Shown: positions 52,965 through 63,730 of the stretch, in pieces
Layout of the letters: each line of letters opens with the position of its first letter
Position numbering within the stretch: the first letter of the stretch is position 1
From: Bacillus velezensis
GTDB lineage: Bacteria > Bacillota > Bacilli > Bacillales > Bacillaceae
Direction of reading: 5' to 3'
DNA: 64,000 nt
NCBI RefSeq assembly: GCF_001461825.1
Contig: NZ_LLZC01000008.1
Span: forward strand, 51,678-115,677
The notes under the pieces: generated by a model
Database searches by the model: none
Seen by the model: only the letters and a program-made list of their open reading frames with translations
Told to the model about the DNA's origin: nothing
Translations under genes and position numbers: made by a program

Positions 52965-54062
52965 ATGAACGCACTTGAAGAAAAAATGAAACAAAAAGAT
53001 ATAGACAAATTTCGCGAGGACTTAATTACATGGTTCGAAAGAGAACAGAGAATTCTGCCGTGGAGAGAAAATCAGGACCCGTATCGGGTGTGGGTGTCAG
53101 AGGTGATGCTGCAGCAGACGCGCGTAGAAACCGTTATCCCTTATTTCCGGCGGTTTGTTGAGCAATTTCCGACCGTTTCGGCGCTCGCTGAAGCTGATGA
53201 GGAAAAAGTGCTCAAAGCCTGGGAAGGGCTAGGTTATTACTCCCGTGTAAGAAATCTGCAAAGTGCCGTAAAAGAAGTGCATGAGCGATACGGGGGAGTC
53301 GTCCCTGCCGAGGAAAAGGAATTTGGCGGATTGAAAGGCGTCGGCCCTTATACAAAAGGCGCCGTGCTCAGCATCGCATACAACAAACCGATTCCCGCCG
53401 TAGACGGCAATGTGATGCGTGTCATGTCGAGAATTCTTTCCATATGGGACGATATCGCAAAACCTAAAACGAGAACCATTTTCGAACAGGCGGTATCCGC
53501 TTTCATTTCTCATGAAAAACCATCTGAATTCAATCAGGGTTTAATGGAGCTCGGCGCGATCATCTGCACCCCGAAATCGCCGTCCTGTCTGCTTTGCCCC
53601 GTACAAAAGCACTGTTCGGCATTTGCGGAAGGGACAGAGCGGGAGCTGCCCGTTAAAAGCAAAAAGAAAAAGCCCGGAATAAAAACAATGGCAGCCGTTG
53701 TGCTGACAGACGATCAAGGCGATGTCTATATTCATAAACGGCCGCCAAAAGGCTTGCTCGCCAACTTGTGGGAGTTTCCGAATACCGAAACCCAGAAAGG
53801 AATCAAAACCGAAAGAGAGCAGCTTGAAGCCTATTTAGAAAAAGAGATGGGAACAACCGCTGAAATCGGGGAGCTGGAAGGCATCGTAGAACATGTTTTC
53901 ACCCATCTCGTCTGGAATATTTCGGTCTTTTTCGGTAAAGTAAAACAAGTGTCGGATACAACGGAACTCATACGGGTCACAAAAGAGGAGCTCGAGGAAT
54001 ACGCATTTCCCGTTTCCCATCAAAAGATATGGAAAATGGCGGAAGAAAGCGGCCGCCTGTAA
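52965..54062 (+). CDS. mutY: A/G-specific adenine glycosylase MutY
   Basis: A 365-residue repair glycosylase that removes adenine paired with 8-oxoguanine. The catalytic Glu46 lies in VSEVMLQQT, the helix-hairpin-helix in [13 protein letters not shown] near residue 126, and the key Asp in AVDGNVMRV near 147. Four cysteines in [17 protein letters not shown] (near 201-217) bind a 4Fe-4S cluster. The C-terminal NUDIX-like domain recognises 8-oxoguanine. TGAGGAGA precedes the ATG. Confidence 0.95.
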   Translation: MNALEEKMKQKDIDKFREDLITWFEREQRILPWRENQDPYRVWVSEVMLQQTRVETVIPYFRRFVEQFPTVSALAEADEEKVLKAWEGLGYYSRVRNLQSAVKEVHERYGGVVPAEEKEFGGLKGVGPYTKGAVLSIAYNKPIPAVDGNVMRVMSRILSIWDDIAKPKTRTIFEQAVSAFISHEKPSEFNQGLMELGAIICTPKSPSCLLCPVQKHCSAFAEGTERELPVKSKKKKPGIKTMAAVVLTDDQGDVYIHKRPPKGLLANLWEFPNTETQKGIKTEREQLEAYLEKEMGTTAEIGELEGIVEHVFTHLVWNISVFFGKVKQVSDTTELIRVTKEELEEYAFPVSHQKIWKMAEESGRL

Positions 54063-54085
54063 AAAGCGTCAGTCATAGCTGACGC
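54061..54085 (-). terminator. Hairpin at the 3' end of yfhS
   Basis: On the reverse strand GCGTCAG-CTATGA-CTGACGC-TTTTT overlaps the end of yfhS and lies right after mutY, so it may act for yfhS. Confidence 0.65.
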
Positions 54086-54293
54086 GAGTGCCGTGGCCGT
54101 AATCCGCTTCATTCCGTTTCAGTCCGCCGCGGGCTTCGATTTCCTGAATCAGTTCCCGGTATTTGGACTGGCCTTCTTCGTTTAAATACGGCATAATTTG
54201 CTGGAAGGCATGATGGAAATAGGCGAGCTCTGAATCTTTCCAATCTTTTTTGGGCATCATGGCCAATTCGCCCATATCACGTCCGACATACAT
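54069..54293 (-). CDS. yfhS: YfhS, small soluble protein
   Basis: A 74-residue acidic protein with MYVGRDMGELAMMPKKDW and ELAYFHHAFQQIMPYLN, matching B. subtilis YfhS in length and pattern. The ATG at 54293 has AAAGGGG upstream; the open frame seven codons longer starts inside that region. It is divergent from fabL. B. subtilis YfhS is thought to be made during sporulation; the function is unknown. Confidence 0.85.
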   Translation of the reverse strand: MYVGRDMGELAMMPKKDWKDSELAYFHHAFQQIMPYLNEEGQSKYRELIQEIEARGGLKRNEADYGHGTRVSYD

Positions 54294-54368
54294 ATAAAAG
54301 ACCCCTTTCAACACATATTGCTTTTATTGTTTGTTGAATGAAAAGAACTATACACAGCAAGGAGCTGA

Positions 54369-55127
<759 letters not shown>

Positions 55128-55140
55128 GTTTTAAAAAAGA

Positions 55141-55171
55141 TGAATAGCCTTATCATCTCCTGCGCATTCTA
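55141..55171 (+). promoter_or_regulatory. SigG promoter of sspE
   Basis: TGAATA (55141-55146) and CATTCTA (55165-55171) are 18 bases apart, matching the forespore sigma factor SigG consensus (TGAATA-N18-CATACTA) with one mismatch. The strong site GGAGGTGAT and the sspE start follow about 22 bases later. Confidence 0.85.
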
Positions 55172-55192
55172 AAGTGCGTGGAGGTGATAACA

Positions 55193-55363
55193 ATGGCAAA
55201 CTCAAAATTCAGCAAAACAGACGTTCAGCAGGTGAAAAGACAAAACCAGCAATCAGCTTCCGGTCAGGGTCAATTCGGCACTGAATTCGCCAGTGAAACT
55301 GATGCGCAGCAGGTTAGAAAGCAAAACCAATCTGCTGAACAAAATAAACAGCAAAACAGCTAA
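55193..55363 (+). CDS. sspE: Gamma-type small acid-soluble spore protein, short form
   Basis: A 56-residue gamma-type SASP, an amino-acid store used at germination. It is rich in Gln, Asn and Ser and includes the spore protease site region GTEFASE once. As I recall, the B. subtilis protein has 84 residues with this unit repeated, so one repeat of about 28 residues is missing here. The ATG at 55193 follows GGAGGTGAT; an in-frame upstream start would overlap that site. Confidence 0.92.
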   Translation: MANSKFSKTDVQQVKRQNQQSASGQGQFGTEFASETDAQQVRKQNQSAEQNKQQNS

Positions 55364-55376
55364 TCACTGAAACGAA

Positions 55377-55414
55377 AAAGCACTTCATCTTCGGATGGAA
55401 GTGCTTTTTTCTGT
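55377..55414 (+). terminator. Terminator of sspE
   Basis: AAAAAGCACTTC...GAAGTGCTTTTTT forms a long stem right after sspE. Confidence 0.88.
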
Positions 55415-55523
55415 TGCCGAAACGACAAAACTTGTGATTCCTCTACAGAATGAGTCAAAGGGTTTTCCGGCGGAAAATCGAAATGGTAAGGAGTATCAAC
55501 CTAAAAGCCTAAGGAGGAACCCG

Positions 55524-55790
55524 ATGTCAGAGTTTGAAAAGCTTGTAAGTGAACAGATGAAAATCATGGATCAGCTTCTCGAGCTGCAGTCAGAACTTGA
55601 CCGCTGCCGGCAGGTGGAAGCGGAACTCATCAGTCTGGAAAGAGATGCAAAGCTGGACAATGTACAGGACGAAATTGCGACAAAGCGAAAAGACCTGGCC
55701 GGCATACAGGAGTTATTCCAAAGGCAGACAGAGCAAGTCATCCAGTCTTATCGCAGCACGGAAAAGCCGTCTTCCTATGTGCAGAAATGA
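55524..55790 (+). CDS. ygaB: YgaB coiled-coil protein
   Basis: An 88-residue, highly charged protein that is predicted to be one long helix or coiled coil (MDQLLELQSELDRCRQVEAE). It has no membrane segment. AAGGAGG precedes the ATG at 55524; the open frame extends upstream through the sspE terminator, which cannot be coding. The position after sspE matches B. subtilis ygaB. The function is unknown. Confidence 0.82.
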   Translation: MSEFEKLVSEQMKIMDQLLELQSELDRCRQVEAELISLERDAKLDNVQDEIATKRKDLAGIQELFQRQTEQVIQSYRSTEKPSSYVQK

Positions 55791-55925
55791 ATGTGCCATT
55801 CCGGAAGCGGAGTGGTTCTTTTATTTTCATTTTTTAATTCGTAACGTTATAATAGTGAAAAGACTTGTCGGAAAGCAATTGCGGCTGCATTGACTGCAGG
55901 GCTTTACAGAAAGTAGGGGAGAAAT

Positions 55926-56456
55926 ATGGGATATCCCAAGGAAGGAGAAACCATTCAAATTCACAGCTATAAGCATAACGGGCTGCTTCATCGAATTTGG
56001 AATGAAACGACGATTTTAAAAAGTACGGAATTGTGTATCATCGGAGCCAACGACCGGACAATGGTGACGGAATCCGACGGACGGACGTGGGTGACGAGAG
56101 AGCCGGCGATCTGCTACTTTCATGCCCGTCAGTGGTTTAACGTCATCGGAATGCTGAGAGATGACGGGGTACACTATTATTGCAACATCAGCTCGCCGTT
56201 CGCTTATGACGGAGAGGCCATCAAATATATTGATTACGATTTGGATGTCAAGGTGTTTCCGGATATGACGTATAACATTCTTGACGAGGATGAATACGAT
56301 GATCACCGCAAATCAATGAATTACCCTAAAGAGATCGACAGCATTCTGAAGGAGTATCTGAATACGCTGCTGCACTGGATTCATCAGCGGAAAGGACCGT
56401 TTGCTCCGGAATTTGTTGATATGTGGTATGAACGGTATCTGCGCTATACAAAATAA
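55926..56456 (+). CDS. ygaC: Nucleoside tri-/diphosphatase YgaC (DUF402)
   Basis: A 176-residue protein of the DUF402 family. It contains [11 protein letters not shown] near residue 23, [15 protein letters not shown] near 58, and the acidic cluster [25 protein letters not shown] near 104-128 (short forms: [14 protein letters not shown]), which binds divalent metal. Related Staphylococcus and Bacillus proteins hydrolyse nucleoside tri- and diphosphates. GGGGAGA precedes the ATG. A terminator separates it from ygaD. Confidence 0.88.
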   Translation: MGYPKEGETIQIHSYKHNGLLHRIWNETTILKSTELCIIGANDRTMVTESDGRTWVTREPAICYFHARQWFNVIGMLRDDGVHYYCNISSPFAYDGEAIKYIDYDLDVKVFPDMTYNILDEDEYDDHRKSMNYPKEIDSILKEYLNTLLHWIHQRKGPFAPEFVDMWYERYLRYTK

Positions 56457-56466
56457 AGAATACAAT

Positions 56467-56499
56467 AAAAAAACCTGTTGGGGTGTCAACAGGTTTTTC
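56467..56499 (+). terminator. Terminator of ygaC
   Basis: AAAAAACCTGTTG-GGGTGT-CAACAGGTTTTTT, a perfect 13-bp stem, follows ygaC. Confidence 0.9.
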
Positions 56500-56539
56500 A
56501 CATGGGCTCACACGCCTTAAAGAGAGAGGGGGATAAAGT

Positions 56540-58282
56540 GTGGGCGTAATCAGACGCTATATGCAATTTGTAAAACCTTATAAAAAACAAATTTTTATCA
56601 CAGTGTTAATCGGCATCATAAAATTCTCCATCCCGCTGGCTCTCCCGCTTCTGTTAAAATACGTGGTCGATGACATTATTCAAGGGAGCGGAACGGCAAG
56701 CGCTAAAACATTATCGCTATTTACGATAATGGGTATCATGTTCGTGCTGTTTTTAATTCTGCGTCCCCCGGTAGAGTACTATCGGCAATACTTCGCGCAA
56801 TGGACGGGCAGCCGGGTGCTCTACGATATCAGGGGGGTATTGTTTGATCATATTCAAAAATTGAGCCTGAGGTTTTATGCCAACACGAGAACGGGCGAAG
56901 TCATTTCCCGGGTGATAAATGATGTCGAACAGACAAAAGACTTTGTCATAACGGGACTGATGAATATCTGGCTTGATATGATGACAGTGCTGATCGTCAT
57001 CTGCATTATGTTTACACTCGATGTCAAGCTGACATTGATATCTGTCATTTTGTTTCCGTTATACGGAATTTCAGTGAAATACTTTTACGGCCGCCTCCGA
57101 AAACTGACACGTGAGCGTTCTCAGGCACTCGCCCAAGTTCAGGGACATTTGCACGAAAGAGTTCAGGGGATGCCCGTTATCAGAAGTTTTGCCATTGAAG
57201 ATTATGAACAAGCCAATTTTGATGAAAAAAACGGACATTTTCTGGACAGAGCGATCCGTCATACGAATTGGAACGCAAAAACGTTTGCAGTCGTGAATAC
57301 CATTACGGATTTGGCGCCGCTGCTTGTTATCGCGTTTGCGGGTTATTTTGTCATAAACGGCCCGCTGACGGTAGGGACGATGGTTGCGTTCGTCGGCTAC
57401 ATTGACAGAATGTACAATCCGGTCAGAAGATTGATCAACTCATCGACGACGCTGACCCAGTCGATCGCTTCGATGGACCGCATATTTGAATTTATCGACG
57501 AGCCGTATGAACTGACTGATAAACCGAATGCAGTAAAAGCTGACGGCATTAAGGGCGAAGTTGAATTCCGAAATGTCTCGTTCCGTTATGAGGAAGGAAA
57601 AGAAACGATTTTGCAGGACGTTTCCTTAAAGGTGACAAAAGGGGAAACCGTCGCGCTCGTCGGGATGAGCGGCGGCGGAAAATCGACGCTTGTCAGCCTC
57701 ATACCGCGTTTTTATGATGTATCCGGCGGCAGCCTGCTGATTGACGGCACAGATATTCGCGATTATGAAGCGAGAAGCCTCCGCAATCAAGTCGGAATGG
57801 TGCTTCAGGATACGTTTCTGTTCAGTGAGACAATTCGTGAAAATATCGCCATCGGTAAACCGGGAGCGTCTCTGGATGAGGTGGTTGCGGCAGCGAAAGC
57901 GGCAAATGCCCATGAATTTATTATGAACTTCCCCGAAGGCTACGAAACCAAAGTCGGCGAACGGGGCGTCAAATTGTCAGGCGGGCAGAAACAGCGGATT
58001 TCCATCGCGCGTGTATTCTTAAAAAATCCGCCGCTGTTAATCTTGGATGAAGCGACATCGGCTCTTGATCTTGAAAGTGAACACTACATTCAGGAAGCGA
58101 TGGAAAAGCTTGCGAAAAACCGGACGACTTTTATCGTCGCCCACAGGCTGTCCACGATTACGCATGCGGATAAAATTGTCGTCATGGAAAACGGCGCCGT
58201 CGTCGAAACCGGCACGCACGAGGAATTAATGGCCCAAGGCGGCCAGTACAGACACTTATTTACGATTCAGAATTTGAACTGA
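56540..58282 (+). CDS. ygaD: ABC exporter YgaD (homodimer type)
   Basis: A 580-residue half-transporter: six membrane helices (about residues 15-305) and an ATPase domain. Walker [10 protein letters not shown] is near residue 375, LSGGQKQR is canonical, [12 protein letters not shown] has the catalytic Glu and VAHRLST the switch His. With all motifs intact it can work as a homodimer, unlike YfiBC. The GTG at 56540 has AGAGGGGG upstream. Similar exporters move lipids or drugs; the substrate is unknown. Confidence 0.92.
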   Translation: MGVIRRYMQFVKPYKKQIFITVLIGIIKFSIPLALPLLLKYVVDDIIQGSGTASAKTLSLFTIMGIMFVLFLILRPPVEYYRQYFAQWTGSRVLYDIRGVLFDHIQKLSLRFYANTRTGEVISRVINDVEQTKDFVITGLMNIWLDMMTVLIVICIMFTLDVKLTLISVILFPLYGISVKYFYGRLRKLTRERSQALAQVQGHLHERVQGMPVIRSFAIEDYEQANFDEKNGHFLDRAIRHTNWNAKTFAVVNTITDLAPLLVIAFAGYFVINGPLTVGTMVAFVGYIDRMYNPVRRLINSSTTLTQSIASMDRIFEFIDEPYELTDKPNAVKADGIKGEVEFRNVSFRYEEGKETILQDVSLKVTKGETVALVGMSGGGKSTLVSLIPRFYDVSGGSLLIDGTDIRDYEARSLRNQVGMVLQDTFLFSETIRENIAIGKPGASLDEVVAAAKAANAHEFIMNFPEGYETKVGERGVKLSGGQKQRISIARVFLKNPPLLILDEATSALDLESEHYIQEAMEKLAKNRTTFIVAHRLSTITHADKIVVMENGAVVETGTHEELMAQGGQYRHLFTIQNLN

Positions 58283-58284
58283 TA

Positions 58285-58327
58285 CAAAAACGTATGCCGC
58301 CCGAATGGGCGGCATACGTTTTTTTGA
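58285..58327 (+). terminator. Terminator of ygaD
   Basis: AAAAACGTATGCCGCCC-GAAT-GGGCGGCATACGTTTTTTT is a perfect 17-bp stem after ygaD. Confidence 0.92.
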
Positions 58328-58330
58328 ATG

Positions 58331-58363
58331 CAAAAAAACCCGGTTTTACGGAAGCACCGGGTT
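58331..58363 (-). terminator. Terminator of ygaE
   Basis: On the reverse strand AACCCGGT...ACCGGGTTTTTTT lies over the end of ygaE, back to back with the ygaD terminator. Confidence 0.8.
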
Positions 58364-59426
58364 ACTCTTCGTCTGTTTCTAATTCGCTGTCTTTCGGGTG
58401 GTATGTCTGAAAACTCGTAATTAATGTATCGAGATGCTCCAGCTGCTCGCGGTATTCCGCAACCGCAGCCATAATGCTGAGCATATTGTAATCAAGCAGT
58501 TCATCCTCGCAGTTCTGCTGATTTTTCAAGAAAGACTTCGTCAAAAGCTGTTTATATCTTATGCTTTCTTCAGCATCGTCATCATGCGGTTTGATCTTGC
58601 CGACCGTCCGCATCAGAATCCTTTCATGCCAATGTAGCAGATAATCAATTTCTTCTGTCAGCGTCTCCTGAAATTCCTCCGGCATATGATAAATCTCGTT
58701 TTCATAGCGGTGCAGCTTTTTCAGCGTATCAAGCGCCCGATTCGCCGTAATAATCGCCTGTCTGAACAATACAAGCTTGCGCGACTTTACATACGTCGTT
58801 TTCTTAAAGTAGCTTCTCTCCTCTTTATAAAGAAGGTACGTATGATCAAGCTTCATCATCTTTTCCTTCAGCTTCTCAATATCCTCTTTCAATATCGAGT
58901 GTTCCGTGGACTGGCGCATCGTCAACCTGATCCATTTCATGATCTCATCGGTATATTCAACCGTATGATGAGTCAGCTTCGTTTCGTATTTCGGCGGAAG
59001 AAACACAAGGTTCACAATAAAAGAAGACAGCACGCCTAAAATAACGGTGCTTGTTCGTATCAGAGCGAACGTCAGGAAGCTGTTTCCCGGTGTTTCTAAA
59101 ATTGCGATAACCGTCACGAGCGCAATCGAAATGGTGTGTTCAATTTTCAGTTTTAACATGATCGTGATGACAATCACTGCGGTCAATCCGATCATAATCG
59201 GACTCGGTCCGAAAATCAGTCCGAATGCCGTAGCGATGACAGCGCCGATGATATTTGCCTGAACCTGATCAATAATGATAAGAAAAGACCTGTAAATAGA
59301 GGGCTGTATGGCAAATATAGCTGCAATCCCGGCAAAGATCGGCGACGGAAGTCCGATCCATGATGCTAAGTAGAGCGCGAGCGTAATCGCAATCCCTGTT
59401 TTAAAAATGCGGGCACCAAGTTTCAT
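58362..59426 (-). CDS. ygaE: ArAE/FUSC-family membrane protein YgaE
   Basis: A 354-residue protein of the aromatic-acid-exporter (DUF939) family. Its N-terminal half has six membrane helices (about residues 8-150) with ASWIGLPSPIFAGIAAIFAIQPS, the family's opening pattern. The C-terminal half is cytoplasmic, helical and highly charged (about 160-354). The ATG is at 59424-59426; the best ribosome binding site (AAAGGA) is rather far upstream, so the start is less certain. The function is unknown. It stands between the ygaD terminator and gsaB. Confidence 0.85.
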   Translation of the reverse strand: MKLGARIFKTGIAITLALYLASWIGLPSPIFAGIAAIFAIQPSIYRSFLIIIDQVQANIIGAVIATAFGLIFGPSPIMIGLTAVIVITIMLKLKIEHTISIALVTVIAILETPGNSFLTFALIRTSTVILGVLSSFIVNLVFLPPKYETKLTHHTVEYTDEIMKWIRLTMRQSTEHSILKEDIEKLKEKMMKLDHTYLLYKEERSYFKKTTYVKSRKLVLFRQAIITANRALDTLKKLHRYENEIYHMPEEFQETLTEEIDYLLHWHERILMRTVGKIKPHDDDAEESIRYKQLLTKSFLKNQQNCEDELLDYNMLSIMAAVAEYREQLEHLDTLITSFQTYHPKDSELETDEE

Positions 59427-59589
59427 TGGTTTGTGCGTGCATTCCTTTCTCTAATAAATTATGTGCCGAACGAACGGCTGACACTTACATTTCCCTGTCG
59501 GCTGATTTGCTAAACAATAAAGTAATATACAGGGATCATACCAATTATTCAAGGTCTTTTTTTGAAAAAACCATTATCTCACAAATCGG

Positions 59590-59626
59590 ACAAAAAGAAA
59601 AAGCGGAAGCCCCGGGCTCCCGCTTG
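59590..59626 (-). terminator. Terminator of gsaB
   Basis: On the reverse strand AAGCGGGAGCC...GGCTTCCGCTT is followed by TTTTCTTTTT, just after gsaB. Confidence 0.82.
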
Positions 59627-59635
59627 TTTCAGCAG

Positions 59636-60925
59636 TTATTTTTTCATATGTCTGAACGCATCTTCAACTGCTTGTAAAGTGGCGTCGATATCCTCTTCAG
59701 TATGTGCGGTTGTGATAAACCAAGCTTCATACTTCGATGGAGCGAGATTGATGCCGCGCTCAAGCATCAGCTTGAAGAACTTGGCGAATGCTTCTCCGTC
59801 CGTATTTTCCGCCTGCTCGTAATTGACGATCTTTTCATCAGTGAAGTAAACCGTGAGCGCGCCTTTTAAACGGTTGACGGTGATGGTAATGCCATGTGTC
59901 TCCGCATGGGCGAGAATGCCTTGCTCAAGTCTGGCGCCGAGCTCATCAAGCCGCTCATATACGCCCTCTTCCTTCAGGACTTCCAGGCAGGCGATGCCTG
60001 ATAAGATAGATGCCGGGTTTCCGGCCATCGTGCCGGCTTGATATGCCGGACCGAGCGGAGCAACCTGCTCCATGATCTCTTTTTTGCCTCCGTAAGCGCC
60101 GATCGGCAAGCCGCCCCCGATAATTTTACCGAGCGCCGTTAAATCAGGCTTCACTTGAAGAAGATCCTGCGCGCCTCCGTACATAAAACGGAACGCCGTG
60201 ATCACTTCATCATAAATGACGAGCGCGCCCGCTTTATGGGTCAATTCATTTACCTGTTCTAAAAATCCTTCTTCAGGTTCAACGATGCCGAAGTTTCCGA
60301 CGATCGGCTCGACGAGAACCGCTGCAATTTCCGAACCCCATTTATCCAGCGCGGCTTTGTAGCTTTCAATGTCATTGAAAGGAACGGTAATCACCTCATT
60401 GGCGATGCTTTTCGGCACGCCGGCGGAATCAGGGGTGCCGAGCGTAGACGGACCGGAACCCGCAGCGACAAGTACGAGATCAGAATGGCCGTGATAGCAG
60501 CCGGCGAATTTAATGATTTTTGTCCGGCCTGTATAAGCGCGTGCAACCCGGATCGTTGTCATCACCGCCTCAGTGCCTGAGTTTACGAATCGTACTTTAT
60601 CAAGTGAAGGAATGGCCTCCTTCAGCATTTTGGCGAAAGTGACCTCATGTTTGGTCGGCGTCCCGTACAGCACGCCGTTTTCAGCCGCTGTTTTAATCGC
60701 TTCAGTAATATGCGGATGGGCATGTCCGGTAATAATCGGGCCGTAAGCCGCTAAATAATCGATATACTGATTCCCGTCTACATCCCAGAAATAAGCGCCG
60801 TTCGCTTTTTCCATCGCAACGGGTGAACCGCCGCCTACCGCTTTATAGGATCTGGACGGGCTGTTCACGCCTCCGACGATATGCTCTAACGCTTCCTTAT
60901 GAAGTTCAACTGATTTTGTATACAA
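59636..60925 (-). CDS. gsaB: Glutamate-1-semialdehyde 2,1-aminomutase GsaB (second copy type)
   Basis: A 429-residue PLP enzyme of the class III aminotransferase fold that converts glutamate-1-semialdehyde to 5-aminolevulinate for heme synthesis. The PLP contacts [12 protein letters not shown] near residue 115 and [11 protein letters not shown] near 239, and the PLP lysine in [11 protein letters not shown] near 267, are intact. Bacillus has the main copy, hemL, in its hem operon; this one is the GsaB paralogue. The start is a TTG with AGGAGGG eight bases upstream. Confidence 0.92.
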   Translation of the reverse strand: MYTKSVELHKEALEHIVGGVNSPSRSYKAVGGGSPVAMEKANGAYFWDVDGNQYIDYLAAYGPIITGHAHPHITEAIKTAAENGVLYGTPTKHEVTFAKMLKEAIPSLDKVRFVNSGTEAVMTTIRVARAYTGRTKIIKFAGCYHGHSDLVLVAAGSGPSTLGTPDSAGVPKSIANEVITVPFNDIESYKAALDKWGSEIAAVLVEPIVGNFGIVEPEEGFLEQVNELTHKAGALVIYDEVITAFRFMYGGAQDLLQVKPDLTALGKIIGGGLPIGAYGGKKEIMEQVAPLGPAYQAGTMAGNPASILSGIACLEVLKEEGVYERLDELGARLEQGILAHAETHGITITVNRLKGALTVYFTDEKIVNYEQAENTDGEAFAKFFKLMLERGINLAPSKYEAWFITTAHTEEDIDATLQAVEDAFRHMKK

Positions 60926-61082
60926 AAAATGACCCTCCTAATATCTCCTTACATCATGTTCTATTGTAGCATGCTTCATTGCAAGCACAACGGTTCATGC
61001 TTCCAGAAAAGAGCGGGAGGATAACGGTTGTAATCTTAACGTGAATTGGATACGCTTAATAAAAAACCCGGAGGTATAAGAA

Positions 61083-61556
61083 ATGACGATTGAAATCGGA
61101 CAAACAGCACCGGATATGAAATTAGTGAATGACAGCGGGGAAGAAGTAGCATTGACGGATTTTAAAGGGAAGTACGTCGTTCTCTATTTTTATCCGAAAG
61201 ACATGACACCCGGATGCACGACGGAAGCATGTGATTTCCGTGATCAGCACGAAAGTTTCGCGGGACTTGATGCGGTTATCATCGGAGTAAGCCCTGACAG
61301 CCGTGATAAACATGAAAAATTTAAGCAAAAACACGATCTTCCTTTCCAGCTCCTCGTTGACGATGAGCACAAACTGGCGGAAGCTTTTGATGTGTGGAAG
61401 CTGAAGAAGAATTTTGGGAAAGAATATATGGGTATCGAGCGATCTACTTTTTTGTTAGACAAAGAAGGCCGTCTTGTGAAGGAGTGGAGAAAGGTAAAAG
61501 TGAAAGATCACGTTGCCGAGGCGCTTCGCGAATTGGAACAAATTGCGTCTAATTAA
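61083..61556 (+). CDS. bcp: Thiol peroxidase Bcp (YgaF)
   Basis: A 157-residue peroxiredoxin of the Bcp/PrxQ class that reduces hydrogen peroxide and organic peroxides. The peroxidatic Cys45 is in PKDMTPGCTTEAC, and Cys50, five residues on, is the resolving partner found in this class. The start has CCCGGAGG upstream. It is immediately followed by perR, which fits a role in peroxide stress; I see no PerR box before bcp itself. Confidence 0.93.
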   Translation: MTIEIGQTAPDMKLVNDSGEEVALTDFKGKYVVLYFYPKDMTPGCTTEACDFRDQHESFAGLDAVIIGVSPDSRDKHEKFKQKHDLPFQLLVDDEHKLAEAFDVWKLKKNFGKEYMGIERSTFLLDKEGRLVKEWRKVKVKDHVAEALRELEQIASN

Positions 61557-61629
61557 TGGACAAATGCTGAGCTCACGGGGTTTTCTTCAGATTACATTTG
61601 ACAGGAGACCGGAAAAAGATGTACACTAA

Positions 61630-61644
61630 TTATAAACATTATAA
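61630..61644 (+). promoter_or_regulatory. PerR box in front of perR
   Basis: TTATAAACATTATAA differs by one base from the PerR consensus TTATAATNATTATAA and lies 36 bases before the perR start. This agrees with the known autoregulation of perR. Confidence 0.88.
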
Positions 61645-61680
61645 AGTAAGAATCTTTTTTAGAAGAGAGGTGCATGACGG

Positions 61681-62118
61681 ATGGCTGCACATGAATTAAA
61701 AGAAGCCTTAGACACGTTGAAGGATACGGGAGTCCGGATTACTCCTCAACGTCATGCCATTCTGGAATATCTCGTGGATTCTATGGCACATCCGACAGCG
61801 GACGATATATATAAAGCCTTGGAAGGGAAATTCCCTAATATGAGTGTTGCGACAGTGTATAACAATTTGCGTGTATTCCGGGAAGCGGGGCTTGTAAAGG
61901 AACTGACGTACGGAGATGCGTCCAGCAGATTTGACTTTGTCACCTCTGACCATTATCACGCCATTTGTGAAAGCTGCGGAAAAATCGTAGACTTCCATTA
62001 TCCCGGGCTTGACGAAGTGGAACAGCTTGCGGCTCACGTCACGGGGTTTAAGGTAAGCCACCACCGTTTGGAGATTTACGGCGTCTGCCAAGAATGTTCC
62101 AAAAAAGAAAACCACTAA
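61681..62118 (+). CDS. perR: Peroxide-sensing repressor PerR
   Basis: A 145-residue Fur-family repressor, the same length as B. subtilis PerR. All regulatory iron/manganese ligands are present: His37, Asp85, His91, His93 and Asp104. The structural zinc is bound by Cys96/Cys99 (CESCG) and Cys136/Cys139 (CQEC). The DNA-binding winged helix contains [13 protein letters not shown] and [12 protein letters not shown]. Peroxide oxidises His37 or His91 and releases DNA. GAGAGG precedes the ATG; a PerR box lies in the promoter. Confidence 0.96.
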   Translation: MAAHELKEALDTLKDTGVRITPQRHAILEYLVDSMAHPTADDIYKALEGKFPNMSVATVYNNLRVFREAGLVKELTYGDASSRFDFVTSDHYHAICESCGKIVDFHYPGLDEVEQLAAHVTGFKVSHHRLEIYGVCQECSKKENH

Positions 62119-62158
62119 ACGAAGCTGACCGCTTTGATACGGTCAGCTTCGTTTATTT
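62117..62158 (+). terminator. Bidirectional terminator between perR and ygzB
   Basis: AAACGAAGCTGACC...GGTCAGCTTCGTTT, a perfect 14-bp stem, lies between the convergent genes. Confidence 0.9.
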
Positions 62159-62506
62159 TACACTGTTTTTTCTGTTATAAGACTCATCGAACGCTTTGCC
62201 TTCCAATCCTTTATCCAATGTAAGCGGCTCTCTGCAATGCATGCACATATCCACTCTGCCCAGAATCTTCGTTTCTTTCTCGCAAGCGGGGCACATCACC
62301 CGGACCGCTTTTGTGGACAGCATGCCGATCCAAAAATAAACGGCGGTGCTGAGCCCGATCGACAGCAGGCCGAGAACCATAAACAAGCTGGCAAGCAAAA
62401 CAGACTGCTTAAAGAACAGCCCGATGTACATAATGATAAACCCAACGAAAACCAAACTTAACGCAAACGTTCTGATCTTATTAATTTTGCTCGAGTATTT
62501 CGCCAT
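62153..62506 (-). CDS. ygzB: YgzB membrane protein with zinc ribbon
   Basis: A 117-residue protein. Two membrane helices (about residues 12-33 and 39-62) are followed by a cytoplasmic zinc-ribbon with two CxxC pairs (CPAC near 75 and CMHC near 92). The start at 62506 ([10 protein letters not shown]) has GAGGGGG at proper distance; the ATG at 62512 abuts that site. Length equals that of B. subtilis YgzB. The function is unknown. Confidence 0.88.
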   Translation of the reverse strand: MAKYSSKINKIRTFALSLVFVGFIIMYIGLFFKQSVLLASLFMVLGLLSIGLSTAVYFWIGMLSTKAVRVMCPACEKETKILGRVDMCMHCREPLTLDKGLEGKAFDESYNRKNSVK

Positions 62507-62610
62507 GTCCATCCCCCTCTCGTTTAACTATAGCACAAAACAGATGGCATATTCTTCATGTTTTCGTAAGAAAAGGGAAGAATAAATATGGCACCTGAAA
62601 GGAAATTTGT

Positions 62611-62616
62611 TATAAT
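62611..62616 (+). promoter_or_regulatory. Candidate -10 box of ygxA
   Basis: TATAAT at 62611 lies 93 bases before the ygxA start. No strong -35 is visible at the expected distance. Confidence 0.4.
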
Positions 62617-62708
62617 AGTGCAATGTGTTTAGAAAAAAGGACTTTCATGTTTTATCATAGAAATGTAGAAACAATAGCTAGTGAAACAATCGCATTGGAG
62701 GAATCGTA

Positions 62709-63593
62709 ATGGACAATCTTCTCCGTCCAATTTACCAAGAAAGAGCAAGTCATCCCGATACGCTGGCCGTCCTTATGATTGAGAGAAGGAGTAAAGCATC
62801 ATCCATCACGGATAACTTTGATGCGGTCATGCTTGTCATTGTCAAACAGGCTGATGAACCTCTTTTTATAAAGCATTATGAATTCGAACAAAAAACCGCT
62901 TCTTTACATATTGTAACGGATGCTCTGCTTCAGGAATGGATTCTGCTTGGGACAAATAGAAGAGTCATAGATTGGATCATCAACGGCAAAGTGCTGTTTG
63001 ACCGCAATGAATATATATCTGAACTCAATGACCGGCTCAGCACTTTTCCTTTCGCCGAGCGGAAATTAAAGATCGGAATGGAATACGGCAAGCTGATCAG
63101 AAGATTTGTAGAAGGAAAAGCGTTTTTTGAAGCTGATCATTTTCTGGATGCATATTATGCGGTAGTGCATGCTCTTCACCACTTGGCCCGCATAGAAGTG
63201 ATTGACCGGGGGTTTTATCCCGAAACGACAGTCTGGAACCAGGTCCGTCACATTGAGCCGCAGGTATATAAGTTATATTCCGAACTTGTCGAGAGTCACG
63301 AAAGTTTGGAGAAAAGGCTCGAATTATTATTCTTAGCAAATGATTTTCTCATCCATTCAAAAGCTGAAATCGGTTCTGCGCACCTTTTTCAAGTGATGAA
63401 AGAAAAAGAAATGTGGCAGTTTGGAGAATTGCTACAGCACCCTGAACTGCTGCACTTCACCCAAGATCTTGGTGTCATGCTTGATTACCTGACGGAAAAA
63501 GGCTTTGTTGAAGTATCTCAAATAGAGACCAAAGGGCAGGAAGTATATCATCGAGGATATTCTTTCAAAAAAAGTGTTGACGCTGAATCATAG
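62709..63593 (+). CDS. ygxA: Nucleotidyltransferase-like protein YgxA
   Basis: A 294-residue soluble protein. The N-terminal part (about residues 1-110) resembles a minimal nucleotidyltransferase domain, with DNFDAVMLVIV near residue 38 and VLFDRNEYI near 98. A helical C-terminal part follows (AFFEADHFLDAYYAVVHALHHLARI-like segment near 140). The catalytic acidic pair is not obvious, so activity is uncertain. GGAGGAATCG precedes the ATG. It lies directly upstream of the rRNA operon, as in B. subtilis. Confidence 0.85.
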   Translation: MDNLLRPIYQERASHPDTLAVLMIERRSKASSITDNFDAVMLVIVKQADEPLFIKHYEFEQKTASLHIVTDALLQEWILLGTNRRVIDWIINGKVLFDRNEYISELNDRLSTFPFAERKLKIGMEYGKLIRRFVEGKAFFEADHFLDAYYAVVHALHHLARIEVIDRGFYPETTVWNQVRHIEPQVYKLYSELVESHESLEKRLELLFLANDFLIHSKAEIGSAHLFQVMKEKEMWQFGELLQHPELLHFTQDLGVMLDYLTEKGFVEVSQIETKGQEVYHRGYSFKKSVDAES

Positions 63594-63672
63594 GCATGGT
63601 ATATTATTAAACGTCGCTGATGCGCTTCAACAAAAAGCTCACAGCGGCGGAGAAATAAAAACAAAAAAACAT

Positions 63673-63701
63673 TTGACAGCAACTTTCTGAAATGTTATAC
63701 T
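63673..63701 (+). promoter_or_regulatory. rRNA operon promoter
   Basis: TTGACA (63673-63678) and TATACT (63696-63701) with 17-base spacing form a near-consensus SigA promoter 121 bases before the 16S gene. A-rich sequence just upstream may act as an UP element. I do not see a second, equally good promoter upstream of it after ygxA. Confidence 0.88.
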
Positions 63702-63730
63702 GAAAAAGTCGCCTCAAGATGAGGTTGAGA

